Shown here piece by piece: positions 1 to 6,029 of a stretch of DNA of 8,695 nt (positions within the stretch are counted from its first letter, which is position 1; the number at the start of each line of letters is the position of its first letter). The position numbers were made by a program, and so were the translations under genes. Origin of the DNA: an uncultured Clostridium sp. (lineage in GTDB: Bacteria > Bacillota > Clostridia > TANB77 > CAG-508); assembly GCA_946008205.1 (NCBI GenBank), contig CAMGAZ010000048.1, positions 1-8,695 of the forward strand, written 5' to 3'. Under the pieces are notes generated by a model, which did not search any database, was not told the origin of the DNA, and was given only the letters and a program-made list of their open reading frames with translations.

Positions 1-976
1 TTATACCAATTATTAAAAACGCTAAAAAGTTGGACTTATCTTGATTTTCCATTTTATTAAAAGTAACAATTCCTAATAGCATTAATATTATAAATGGTAT
101 TCCTAGTTTAAAAGAAACCCCGTTAGGCTCAGTATCTTTGAAGAGTTGTAATATATTTATGGTCGTTCGTGCTACGTCTTCTCCTCTATACTGCATACCC
201 TCTGCCGAAAAAATAGTATACTCTCCATATGATTTATATTCTATAAGCGGTATTAAAAAGACGGAACTAATTAACAATATGAACGCTATGTTTAGTATTA
301 TCTTTTTAATAACTTCCTTGTTTTTTAATTTGTAAAAGTTTAAAAGTAGATATATGATAGCGAATATCGCTGTGTATTCTGTTGTCAAAGTATGAGTTAG
401 TATTAGCCCCACTGCTCCAATTGTAATATAGTGATGTTTTTTCTTATCTCCATATAGTAAATTGTGTAATCCCAGAAACACTAGCGGAATAAACATATAT
501 GCTGAAAATTCACCAATTGCAAATCTGTTATATATAGTTTCTAGTCTATATGGAATAAATATATAGATAATTGCTGAAATTAGCGCTACTTCTTTTTTAT
601 TTGATAATTCTTCTACTAATTGGTACATTGTAAAACCAGATACTATAATTGTTATATAAGTATAAATTTTTAAGCAGTTGCTGTAGCTCGATAAAAATAA
701 TTTAAATATTAATGGTCCATATGTGACAAGTGGTGGATAAAATACATTTATAGCATATCCAAATCCACTACAATATGTTGGATGTATATATGGAGGAAAT
801 ATCCCAGATTTTAATATATTTTCCACTCCCATTATTCTCAATATATGAATAAATCCGTCATCTGTCCCATATATGCATAGCTTAATTAGCGGAATAGCAG
901 CTATTGTCGCTGCTAAAAAGATTAATATATAATGTACATTTTTATTATTTCTAAAATTCTCAAAAAATCTTTTCAT
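1..976 (-). CDS. Polytopic membrane protein, PTPS_related (6-pyruvoyl-tetrahydropterin synthase-related) type; C-terminus outside window
   Basis: The first 325 codons are open and run off the window edge, so the C-terminus is missing. The ATG at 976 follows AAAGGA by 8 nt. After a short basic N-terminus comes a first membrane helix (about residues 14-34), then an external loop with GTDDGFIHILR (residues 37-47), Asp39, Asp40, His44 and Arg47 being the notable polar residues. Further on are GFGYAINVFYPPL (71-83) and YRLETIYNRFAIGEFSAY (143-160), followed by alternating hydrophobic helices. This order (acidic/His/Arg loop, FYPPL, then R-x-x-x-GEF) matches the membrane-protein family Pfam calls PTPS_related. 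Despite the name it is not a pterin enzyme; it resembles GT-C-fold membrane glycosyltransferases. A lipid-linked sugar or envelope role is inference. It has its own promoter and lies downstream of the rpmF terminator. Family assignment is from remembered motifs. Confidence 0.75.
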   Translation of the reverse strand, partial: MKRFFENFRNNKNVHYILIFLAATIAAIPLIKLCIYGTDDGFIHILRIMGVENILKSGIFPPYIHPTYCSGFGYAINVFYPPLVTYGPLIFKLFLSSYSNCLKIYTYITIIVSGFTMYQLVEELSNKKEVALISAIIYIFIPYRLETIYNRFAIGEFSAYMFIPLVFLGLHNLLYGDKKKHHYITIGAVGLILTHTLTTEYTAIFAIIYLLLNFYKLKNKEVIKKIILNIAFILLISSVFLIPLIEYKSYGEYTIFSAEGMQYRGEDVARTTINILQLFKDTEPNGVSFKLGIPFIILMLLGIVTFNKMENQDKSNFLAFLIIGI

Positions 977-1006
977 ATTATATTCCTTTGTTAATTTATA
1001 TGGATG

Positions 1007-1035
1007 ATTATACCATTATGGTTATAAAAAATAAA
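1007..1035 (-). promoter_or_regulatory. Sigma-A promoter (extended -10) for the PTPS_related membrane protein gene
   Basis: On the minus strand a perfect TATAAT (1012-1007) is preceded by TGG, giving an extended -10. A poor -35 (TTTATT, 1035-1030) sits 17 bp upstream. The extended -10 would compensate for the weak -35. An inverted repeat ACCAT-A-ATGGT overlaps the upstream edge of the -10 and could be an operator. Transcription would start near position 1000, about 25 nt before the ATG. Confidence 0.6.
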
Positions 1036-1047
1036 GTGTATCTGCAT

Positions 1048-1075
1048 AAAAAATAACAATACTTACGTATTGTTA
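1048..1075 (-). terminator. Rho-independent terminator after rpmF
   Basis: A perfect 9-bp stem (arms 1054-1062 and 1067-1075, TAACAATAC/GTATTGTTA, 4-nt loop) is followed on the minus strand by six T's (1053-1048). A run of A's precedes it, so the stem can extend against the U-run. It begins 15 nt after the rpmF stop and insulates the membrane-protein gene downstream. Confidence 0.75.
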
Positions 1076-1089
1076 CAGTTTTTTAGTAA

Positions 1090-1278
1090 TTAGTTTTCAG
1101 CTGATTCTGTTGATACCACTTTTTTTCCATCATAGTAACCACAACTTGGGCAAACCCTATGTTGCATCATTTTTTCGTGGCAATGTGGGCATTCTACTAA
1201 ATTTTTATTTTCTAATTTCCAGGTTGATCTTCTTAAGCCAGTTCTTGCTTTTGACCATCTTCTTTTTGGTTGTGCCAT
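1090..1278 (-). CDS. rpmF: Large-subunit ribosomal protein L32, zinc-binding form
   Basis: L32 (bL32) is a small basic protein of the 50S subunit that helps stabilise the 23S rRNA fold. The 62 residues show the family signature: MAQPKRRWSKARTGLRR at the N-terminus, WKLE, then two cysteine pairs, C30-x2-C33 and C43-x2-C46, in the form ECPHC...RVCPSCGYY. These four cysteines bind one zinc ion, so this is the C+ rather than the zinc-independent form. Length is normal (about 60). The second residue pair is AQ where AV is commoner. The ATG is preceded by AGGAGGG with good spacing. The gene has its own strong promoter just after the upstream gene and its own terminator. In many Firmicutes a DUF177 (YceD) gene precedes rpmF; here it does not. 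Confidence 0.97.
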   Translation of the reverse strand: MAQPKRRWSKARTGLRRSTWKLENKNLVECPHCHEKMMQHRVCPSCGYYDGKKVVSTESAEN

Positions 1279-1352
1279 TTTTCTATTCCCTCCTCACACA
1301 TTTTGCTTATGTATATATATTTTTTATATATTTACTTATTTCGTACTTTAAA

Positions 1353-1381
1353 ATTATACTAGTTTTTTCTAATTTTGTCAA
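1353..1381 (-). promoter_or_regulatory. Consensus sigma-A promoter for rpmF
   Basis: The minus strand carries TTGACA (1381-1376), exactly 17 bp, then TATAAT (1358-1353): a perfect match at both hexamers. It lies 9 bp downstream of the stop of the pRiA4b-like gene and gives a leader of about 65 nt to the rpmF start. Such strength suits a ribosomal protein gene. Confidence 0.88.
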
Positions 1382-1389
1382 TACTTGTG

Positions 1390-2209
1390 TTACTTTTTCT
1401 TAGATTTTCTAAATACTACATATCTGCGTTTCATTATCTTTATTTGCTTCATTGTTGGTCGTAGTTCTTGTTCATATCTTTCCTTATATATGCGTGGTAA
1501 TTTACGCATTCTAAAATTCATGTCTTCCACATCGAATTTATCAAAATAAAATCTTGCCTCTCTATTTGTTTTATTTTTTAAGTTCTGGTAGCTTATAATT
1601 TGATCATATGTTTTGTAGTGGTCATAATTTAAATAATTAATCCACCCTCTTTTTTTTAATTTATCTCTAGCCTGTTTTAAACCTTTAACTCCGATTCAAG
1701 TCTTCTATTATTCCATATCCGCTTCCATCCAGCACTTTTGGAAGTTCTTTCGCATATAAGTTTTTATCTATAAATACTTTTTCAACCACTAATTTAAATG
1801 GCCAATTTATTTCTGGGTCATAGTGAAATATTATTTCTTCGTTTGGTGCTTTAATAATATTCATCAATCTCTCTGAAGTTGCATCTAACAGTTTTCCATA
1901 ACCATCTGTTTCTCTATATGTATACTGGTTATTCTTGTTGGTAATTCCATATCGTAGTTTTCTAAATTCTCTATTTAATCCTCTTAGTAATGAAGGATTT
2001 GCTACATATTCTGGATGTTTCTTTTTATAGTTTTCAAGCTCATCTATTCTAAACTCATACGAATAATACTTTCGTACCTCATATAGTCCCATTACTATAT
2101 AGCCAAGTCGAGCGATTGTTACATCACCCATCACTTGAAACCTTCTCCACATTTTAGGAGAATAACCTTCTAATTGTACATATATTTGATAAATAGGAAA
2201 TGTTGCCAT
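1390..2209 (-). CDS. Plasmid pRiA4b ORF-3-like protein, two frames joined by +1 shift at a CGG codon
   Basis: The first frame runs from the ATG at 2209 and stops after 174 codons (TAA at 1687-1685). The next frame continues without interruption to a TAA at 1392-1390. Skipping the C of the in-frame CGG at 1693-1691 joins them into 272 residues. The first part shows the pRiA4b ORF-3 (PF07929) pattern: YVQLEGYSPKMWRRFQV with TIARLGYIVMGLYE (about 5-45), IIFHYDPEINWPFKLVVEKV (about 125-145), and PKVLDGSGYGIIED (about 157-170). The joined sequence reads EDLNGVKGL, matching the family's ED-x-x-G-V-x-G-L; the remaining ~95 residues are basic and helical and include FDVEDMN near where the family has a similar motif. 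The biochemical function is unknown; the fold is small and not an enzyme I can name. Its AAAGGAG lies 5 nt before the start. It probably belongs to the transcript with mnmA upstream. Alternative: a pseudogene with a one-base insertion. Confidence 0.8.
1691..1693 (-). other. In-frame CGG at the +1 frame junction of the pRiA4b-like gene
   Basis: The zero frame reads GAC TTG AAT CGG AGT TAA. Reading AAT, dropping C, then GGA GTT AAA GGT gives the family-like EDLNGVKGL. The zero-frame stop comes just two codons after CGG, so a failed shift would end translation quickly. CGG is otherwise absent from this gene, although CGA, CGC and CGT all occur in its second half. Whether this is programmed or a mutation cannot be settled from one genome copy. 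Confidence 0.6.
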
Positions 2210-2214
2210 TTTTG

Positions 2215-2221
2215 CTCCTTT
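2215..2221 (-). promoter_or_regulatory. Ribosome-binding site of the pRiA4b-like gene
   Basis: AAAGGAG on the minus strand lies 5 nt before the ATG at 2209 and fixes that start. It overlaps the TAA (2222-2220) that closes the -1 frame extending from mnmA, the arrangement expected of two closely coupled cistrons. Confidence 0.8.
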
Positions 2222-2299
2222 ACTTTTTAAATAGTTTAATGATTTTATTATCCAATTTATTTATATCTCTAGCACATTTTAATAGTTCTCCAGAAACAG

Positions 2300-3352
2300 T
2301 TACTGTAATATTTTTCCCCCTCCAATAACTACATCATCAGTGTAAAATACTGCTGATTGTCCTGGAGTTATGCCTCTTTGTGGATCTTTGAATATAACTT
2401 GTATATTTCCCTCTTCTGTTTGGTTTATAATTGCTTCTGCTGGCTTACTTGAGTATCTTATCTTAACAGTTACATCAATAGGCTTGTCAATGCTGTCCAT
2501 TAATAATAAATTGACGTCGTCCACTTTCATTTCTTTTCTATATAATTCTTGCTCTTCTCCAACAATCAATTCATTTTTTGCTTTATTAAAACCTAATACA
2601 AATAAAGGCGCCTTATATGATATTCCAAGTCCTTTTCTTTGCCCTATAGTATAATTATATAATCCGTTGTGTTTACCAAGTATCTCTCCTCTTCTATTTA
2701 CAATGTTGCCTATCATTGGTTTTATATCTGAATTATCTTCTAAAAATTTTTTATAATTTCCATCTGGAATAAAACAAATATCTTCACTGTCTGGTTTGCT
2801 TGCAACTTCCAAACTATGTTGTTTTGCAATATTTCTTACGTCCTCTTTCGAATTGAAGTCGCCTAAAGGGAATAGTACTTTGCCTAGTAAATTTCTTGGC
2901 ATACTATATAAAACATAGCTTTGGTCTTTTTGTAAATTCTTAGCCTTTTTTAGCACAAACTGCCCATAATTATCAGAATACTCCATTTTTGCATAATGTC
3001 CAGTTGCAATATAATCGCATCCCATTTCCTGAGCTTTTTCATACATAGCGCCAAACTTCATATGCCTATTACACTCAATACAAGGGTTCGGAGTTCTTTG
3101 GTTAGAATACTCTTCTATAAAATTATTTATCACATTACACTTAAACTCTTCCTTCAAATTATACGTAAAATGTGGAATTCCAATAGAATTGCATATTGCC
3201 TTTGCTCCTATTACGGCATCTGTATTACAGCAAGTACCTCCATACAACTCCAACGTCATTCCAATTACATCATAGCCCTGCTCCTTTAAAAGAATAGCAG
3301 ACACACTGCTATCTACTCCTCCACTCATGCCTAATAAAACTCTTCTATTCAT
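2300..3352 (-). CDS. mnmA: tRNA-specific 2-thiouridylase MnmA
   Basis: MnmA is a cytoplasmic enzyme that uses ATP and a persulfide sulfur to make 2-thiouridine at wobble U34 of the tRNAs for Lys, Glu and Gln. The 350 residues show the PP-loop SGGVDSS (10-16), the nucleophilic Cys91 in RTPNPCIECN, the catalytic persulfide Cys193 in EDICFIPDGNY, YTIGQRKGLG (234-243) and the C-terminal GQSAVFY. Length is normal (about 350-370). I chose the ATG at 3352 because AAAGGAGGG precedes it and because the extra 47 codons up to 3493 overlap the upstream gene and do not look like protein. It follows the COG2509 flavoprotein gene with no visible promoter between, so they are probably co-transcribed. Near its end is a slippery G-GGA-AAA that could add 30 residues (see findings). 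There is no in-frame CGG. Confidence 0.96.
   Translation of the reverse strand: MNRRVLLGMSGGVDSSVSAILLKEQGYDVIGMTLELYGGTCCNTDAVIGAKAICNSIGIPHFTYNLKEEFKCNVINNFIEEYSNQRTPNPCIECNRHMKFGAMYEKAQEMGCDYIATGHYAKMEYSDNYGQFVLKKAKNLQKDQSYVLYSMPRNLLGKVLFPLGDFNSKEDVRNIAKQHSLEVASKPDSEDICFIPDGNYKKFLEDNSDIKPMIGNIVNRRGEILGKHNGLYNYTIGQRKGLGISYKAPLFVLGFNKAKNELIVGEEQELYRKEMKVDDVNLLLMDSIDKPIDVTVKIRYSSKPAEAIINQTEEGNIQVIFKDPQRGITPGQSAVFYTDDVVIGGGKILQ
2312..2318 (-). other. Candidate -1 slippery heptamer G GGA AAA near the mnmA stop
   Basis: In the MnmA frame the sequence reads GGA GGG GGA AAA ATA TTA CAG TAA. G-GGA-AAA fits the X-XXY-YYZ pattern for -1 frameshifting. After a -1 slip, 30 codons stay open until the TAA at 2222-2220. 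A tiny inverted repeat ACAGT-A-ACTGT lies 5 nt downstream, too small to be a convincing stimulator. Normal termination is the default reading. Confidence 0.35.
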
Positions 3353-3355
3353 ATT

Positions 3356-3364
3356 CCCTCCTTT
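3356..3364 (-). promoter_or_regulatory. Ribosome-binding site that fixes the mnmA start
   Basis: AAAGGAGGG on the minus strand ends 3 nt before the ATG at 3352. Its position, directly after the palindrome and after the upstream gene's stop, supports this ATG over the longer reading from 3493. Confidence 0.85.
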
Positions 3365-3393
3365 GGACCATTGGGACCTGGTCCTAATGGTCC
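3365..3393 (-). repeat. GC-rich palindrome (REP-like) between the COG2509 gene and mnmA
   Basis: Two 14-bp arms, GGACCATTGGGACC (3365-3378) and GGTCCTAATGGTCC (3380-3393), are inverted copies with a 1-nt centre and one mismatch. It is by far the most GC-rich patch of this intergenic gap, in very AT-rich surroundings, and begins 10 nt after the flavoprotein stop. In the minus-strand mRNA it would form a long hairpin (A-C mismatch at one pair) ending directly beside the mnmA Shine-Dalgarno. No T-run follows, so it is not an ordinary terminator. It may be a dispersed REP-type element or an intercistronic mRNA structure affecting mnmA translation or decay. Only one copy is seen here. Confidence 0.6.
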
Positions 3394-3402
3394 CACCTGT
3401 CC

Positions 3403-5016
3403 CTAAATGGTTCCTAAAATTGCGTTTGCTACTTTTATTCCATCTATTGCAGCAGACATTATTCCTCCTGCGTATCCGGCTCCTTCTCCACATGGATACA
3501 TTCCTATTATGCTTGCCATTTTTTGTTCATTTCTTTTTATTGTTATTGGTGACGAACTTCTTGTCTCTACTCCTGTTAATATACTGTCTGGGTTTGCAAA
3601 TCCTTTTATTTTTTTGTCAAAATATTCAATTCCTTCTTTTAATGTTTCTGCAACGAAGTCAGGTAATATTTCCTGTAAGTTAGCTAAAGTTACACCTGGC
3701 CTATATGTTGGCTTTACTTCTCCAATAAATGTTGATTTTCTATTGTTTATAAAATCTTCCACTCTTTGGATTGGTGCATTATAATTACTTCCGCCTAATT
3801 TAAAAGCTTTTTCTTCTAATTCTCTCTGAAAGTACATTCCTGCAAGCGGAGAATCTCCTTCAAAATCTTCTGGTGTTATATTCACTAATATCGCACTGTT
3901 AGCATTTCCTCCGTCTCTTGCAAATGTGCTCATTCCATTTGTTACTATTGTGCCTTCTTCGCTTGATGAGGCCATTACCACTCCTCCAGGGCACATGCAA
4001 AAAGTATAACACGATCGTTCTTTTCCATTGTATGTTCCATGATATGCTAATTTGTATTCTGCTGGTGGCAATTTTAGCTTTGGATTTTCTCCGTATTGAG
4101 ATTTATTTATCATTTCTTGTTTATGTTCTATACGGACTCCAACAGAAAAGTTTTTTCTTGCCATCTCTACTTCTTTTTCATATAAAGTTTCGAACATTTC
4201 TCTTGAGCTGTGTCCAATTGCTAGTACTACAGCATCTGTATCTAATTTGATTTGTTCCTTTGATTCACTAGAAGTACAAATTACAGCTTTTATCTGATTG
4301 TTTTCAATAACGAAATCTTCTGCTTTTGTATTAAATAAAAATTCTCCACCTTTTTCTATGATATGCTTCCTTATGTTTGCAACAATTTCAATTAAATTAT
4401 CTGTTCCTATATGTGGCTTATTTATATACGATATTTGCTCTGGCGCTCCAAATTTAACGAATGTATCTATTACTATTCTACATAAAGGACTATGTAAATT
4501 AGTTGTAAGTTTTCCATCGGAGAAAGTTCCTGCTCCACCTTCGCCAAATTGAACATTTGATAAAGTATTCAACTGTCCACTTTCTAAAAATGTATCAACA
4601 TCCTTTTTTCTTTCTTCAACCTTTTTACCTTGCTCTACGATAATTGGCTTTATTCCATTTTCTACTAAAGTTAAAGCACAAAACAAACCAGCAGGACCTG
4701 CTCCTATAATTACAGGTTTTTTGGAACTAGTTCTTAAAACTTTTACTTTTTCAGCGACTTGATTAGCTTTTTCTAACAATACAACATTTTTATTTTTAAC
4801 TAGTTTAAAAATATTGAAATCGTCTTTCAGTGTTACTATTATAGAATAATTATAAAATATATCGTTTTTATCTCTTGCATCTATTGATTTTTTAACAATT
4901 TTATAATCTATTACATATTTCTCAGATATATTAAAAATATTGCATGCTATAGCTAATACCTCGCTATCTGAAATATCCTTTCTTATCTTAATATTTTCTA
5001 ATCTTAATATAGACAT
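3403..5016 (-). CDS. FAD-dependent dehydrogenase of the COG2509 family
   Basis: This is an uncharacterised but widespread FAD flavoprotein family of Firmicutes and other bacteria, with a Rossmann-type FAD fold; the substrate is unknown. The 537 residues start with a ferredoxin-like alpha/beta domain (about 1-95). They continue with the dinucleotide motif VIIGAGPAG (102-110), the ribose-binding acidic residue Glu128 in IIVEQGKK, and the family hallmark QFGEGGAGTFSDGKL (156-170). Later come VLAIGHSSREMF, ERSCYTFCMCPGGVV with conserved cysteines, GVETRSSSPI, and the closing FAD motif GMYPCGEGAGYAGGIMSAAIDG near residues 505-526. Length is typical. The Shine-Dalgarno is weak (purine-rich GAAAG), but the ATG sits about 30 nt below a strong promoter. 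It is the first gene of the probable unit with mnmA and the pRiA4b-like gene. No membrane segments and no in-frame CGG. Confidence 0.92.
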   Translation of the reverse strand: MSILRLENIKIRKDISDSEVLAIACNIFNISEKYVIDYKIVKKSIDARDKNDIFYNYSIIVTLKDDFNIFKLVKNKNVVLLEKANQVAEKVKVLRTSSKKPVIIGAGPAGLFCALTLVENGIKPIIVEQGKKVEERKKDVDTFLESGQLNTLSNVQFGEGGAGTFSDGKLTTNLHSPLCRIVIDTFVKFGAPEQISYINKPHIGTDNLIEIVANIRKHIIEKGGEFLFNTKAEDFVIENNQIKAVICTSSESKEQIKLDTDAVVLAIGHSSREMFETLYEKEVEMARKNFSVGVRIEHKQEMINKSQYGENPKLKLPPAEYKLAYHGTYNGKERSCYTFCMCPGGVVMASSSEEGTIVTNGMSTFARDGGNANSAILVNITPEDFEGDSPLAGMYFQRELEEKAFKLGGSNYNAPIQRVEDFINNRKSTFIGEVKPTYRPGVTLANLQEILPDFVAETLKEGIEYFDKKIKGFANPDSILTGVETRSSSPITIKRNEQKMASIIGMYPCGEGAGYAGGIMSAAIDGIKVANAILGTI

Positions 5017-5051
5017 TATACTTTCGCTTTCTTTCTTTATTTTGCAAATAA

Positions 5052-5080
5052 ATTATAGCATTTTTATTGAGGGTGGTCAA
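5052..5080 (-). promoter_or_regulatory. Sigma-A promoter for the COG2509 flavoprotein-mnmA unit
   Basis: The minus strand has TTGACC (5080-5075), 17 bp, then TATAAT (5057-5052) preceded by TGC, so there is also an extended -10. Transcription would start near 5045, giving a short leader of about 28 nt. It lies just past the stop of the DUF2238-like gene. Confidence 0.85.
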
Positions 5081-5102
5081 TTAGATAAAATTCATAGAAT
5101 CA

Positions 5103-5900
5103 TCATAATGTCGTACTTTTTCTCATCTTTGGCATAAATTTCTCTGCAAATTTATATTCGTCTCTATCCTTTATGTAAAACCATCCTAATATAGAGAAAA
5201 TAATTGCGCCAATAAAGTTAACGAATAAATCCTTCATTGTATCCTTAATTCCTATATCAAGATATCCATCAACAATAGTTATCTCTTTCTCTTCTCCATC
5301 TTCTTTATAGAAAATCGTTGTTTTGTCTATATTTTTTACTATTGCTGGTTTATTTTTTCCTTCAGGATTTAGTGTAACAGATGATACTGTTTGAACTATT
5401 CTATCTTTTTGCATATCTGTATTAAAGAAGGTATCCATACCATATTCAAAGAATTCCCATAATACTCCAACAGTCATTGAAAAGCAGAACGCAACTATTG
5501 CTACAGATATTGGTGTCATTTTAGTGTGAAACTTTTCTGACCTGTTTAATATGTCTATTAGTGAAAAGCCAATAGCCGCGCACAAAAAACCATTTATCGT
5601 ATGTAGCATTGTGTCCCAATGTTTGAATATTCCATAGAAGTTTTGTACCTCTCCCAATATTTCCGCTGAAAATATAAATAGCAAAATTATTGTTTCTAGG
5701 GCATTTGGCAACGTTATATTTAATCTTTTGTCTATTAGTGATGGAATAGTAAACAACACTAAAGTAAGAATGCATAAAAACACATTTTCATAGTTTCCTC
5801 TAAGCAACTGAGTAATCATTGTTATTATAACTAAAAACCTTAATACTACATATACAGTAATATCTCTTTTTTTGTATTTACTATTTACCTTTAGTTTCAT
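5103..5900 (-). CDS. DUF2238/YjdF-like integral membrane protein
   Basis: A 265-residue membrane protein with no known function. About six hydrophobic segments are visible: 14-33, 37-56, 69-85, 97-117, 131-150 and 224-243. Polar residues sit in or beside helices in the order HWDTMLH (94-100, His94, Asp96, His100), WEFFEYGMD (148-156, Trp148, Glu149, Glu152, Asp156) and DTMKDLFVNFIGA (220-232, Asp220, Asp224, Asn228). That H/D, WE..E, D..DL..N series matches what I recall of the DUF2238/YjdF family. Between the last two blocks lies a soluble stretch of about 65 residues (157-222) rich in Lys, Asp and Glu that looks like a beta-rich insertion. The ATG at 5900 has AGGAG 8 nt upstream and a good promoter. 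It ends with two TGA codons in tandem. It is probably a monocistronic unit. Family name moderately sure; function unknown. Confidence 0.75.
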   Translation of the reverse strand: MKLKVNSKYKKRDITVYVVLRFLVIITMITQLLRGNYENVFLCILTLVLFTIPSLIDKRLNITLPNALETIILLFIFSAEILGEVQNFYGIFKHWDTMLHTINGFLCAAIGFSLIDILNRSEKFHTKMTPISVAIVAFCFSMTVGVLWEFFEYGMDTFFNTDMQKDRIVQTVSSVTLNPEGKNKPAIVKNIDKTTIFYKEDGEEKEITIVDGYLDIGIKDTMKDLFVNFIGAIIFSILGWFYIKDRDEYKFAEKFMPKMRKSTTL

Positions 5901-5933
5901 AAAAACATCTCCTATATTCTTTTATATGACATA

Positions 5934-5962
5934 ATTATACTATTTAAGATTTATTACGTCAA
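5934..5962 (-). promoter_or_regulatory. Sigma-A promoter for the DUF2238-like gene
   Basis: TTGACG (5962-5957), 17 bp, then TATAAT (5939-5934) on the minus strand, with one mismatch to consensus. The predicted start gives a leader of about 27 nt that contains the AGGAG site. Confidence 0.85.
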
Positions 5963-5985
5963 ACTTTTTAATTTTAAAATACTAA

Positions 5986-6023
5986 GAATAATAAAAACAA
6001 TAAACCAACTGGTCTATTGCTTT
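5986..6023 (-). terminator. Rho-independent terminator of the ZIP-family gene
   Basis: On the minus strand a stem of 13 pairs (arms 6023-6011 and 6006-5994, with two G-U wobbles in RNA) closes a 4-nt loop and runs into a T-rich tail. It starts 6 nt after the TAA of the ZIP gene and separates it from the DUF2238-like promoter. Confidence 0.85.
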
Positions 6024-6029
6024 ATGAAT

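Noticed and set aside
1110..1403. 97-codon plus-strand open frame antisense to rpmF and its promoter
   Set aside because: It is a low-complexity Phe/Leu-rich translation of AT-rich DNA, with no ribosome-binding site, and it overlaps rpmF and its consensus promoter.
1685..1700. RF2-type programmed +1 frameshift at a slow stop codon
   Set aside because: The zero-frame stop TAA lies after the point where the family frame has already changed; the codons are TTG AAT CGG, not CTT TGA.
3365..3402. T-box or rho-independent terminator at the GGACC palindrome
   Set aside because: The T-box core sequence is absent and no T-run follows on either side in the right place.
3353..3493. Longer MnmA start at 3493 adding 47 residues
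   Set aside because: The added sequence is Arg/Asn-rich translation of the overlapping flavoprotein gene and the palindrome; AAAGGAGGG sits before the ATG at 3352.
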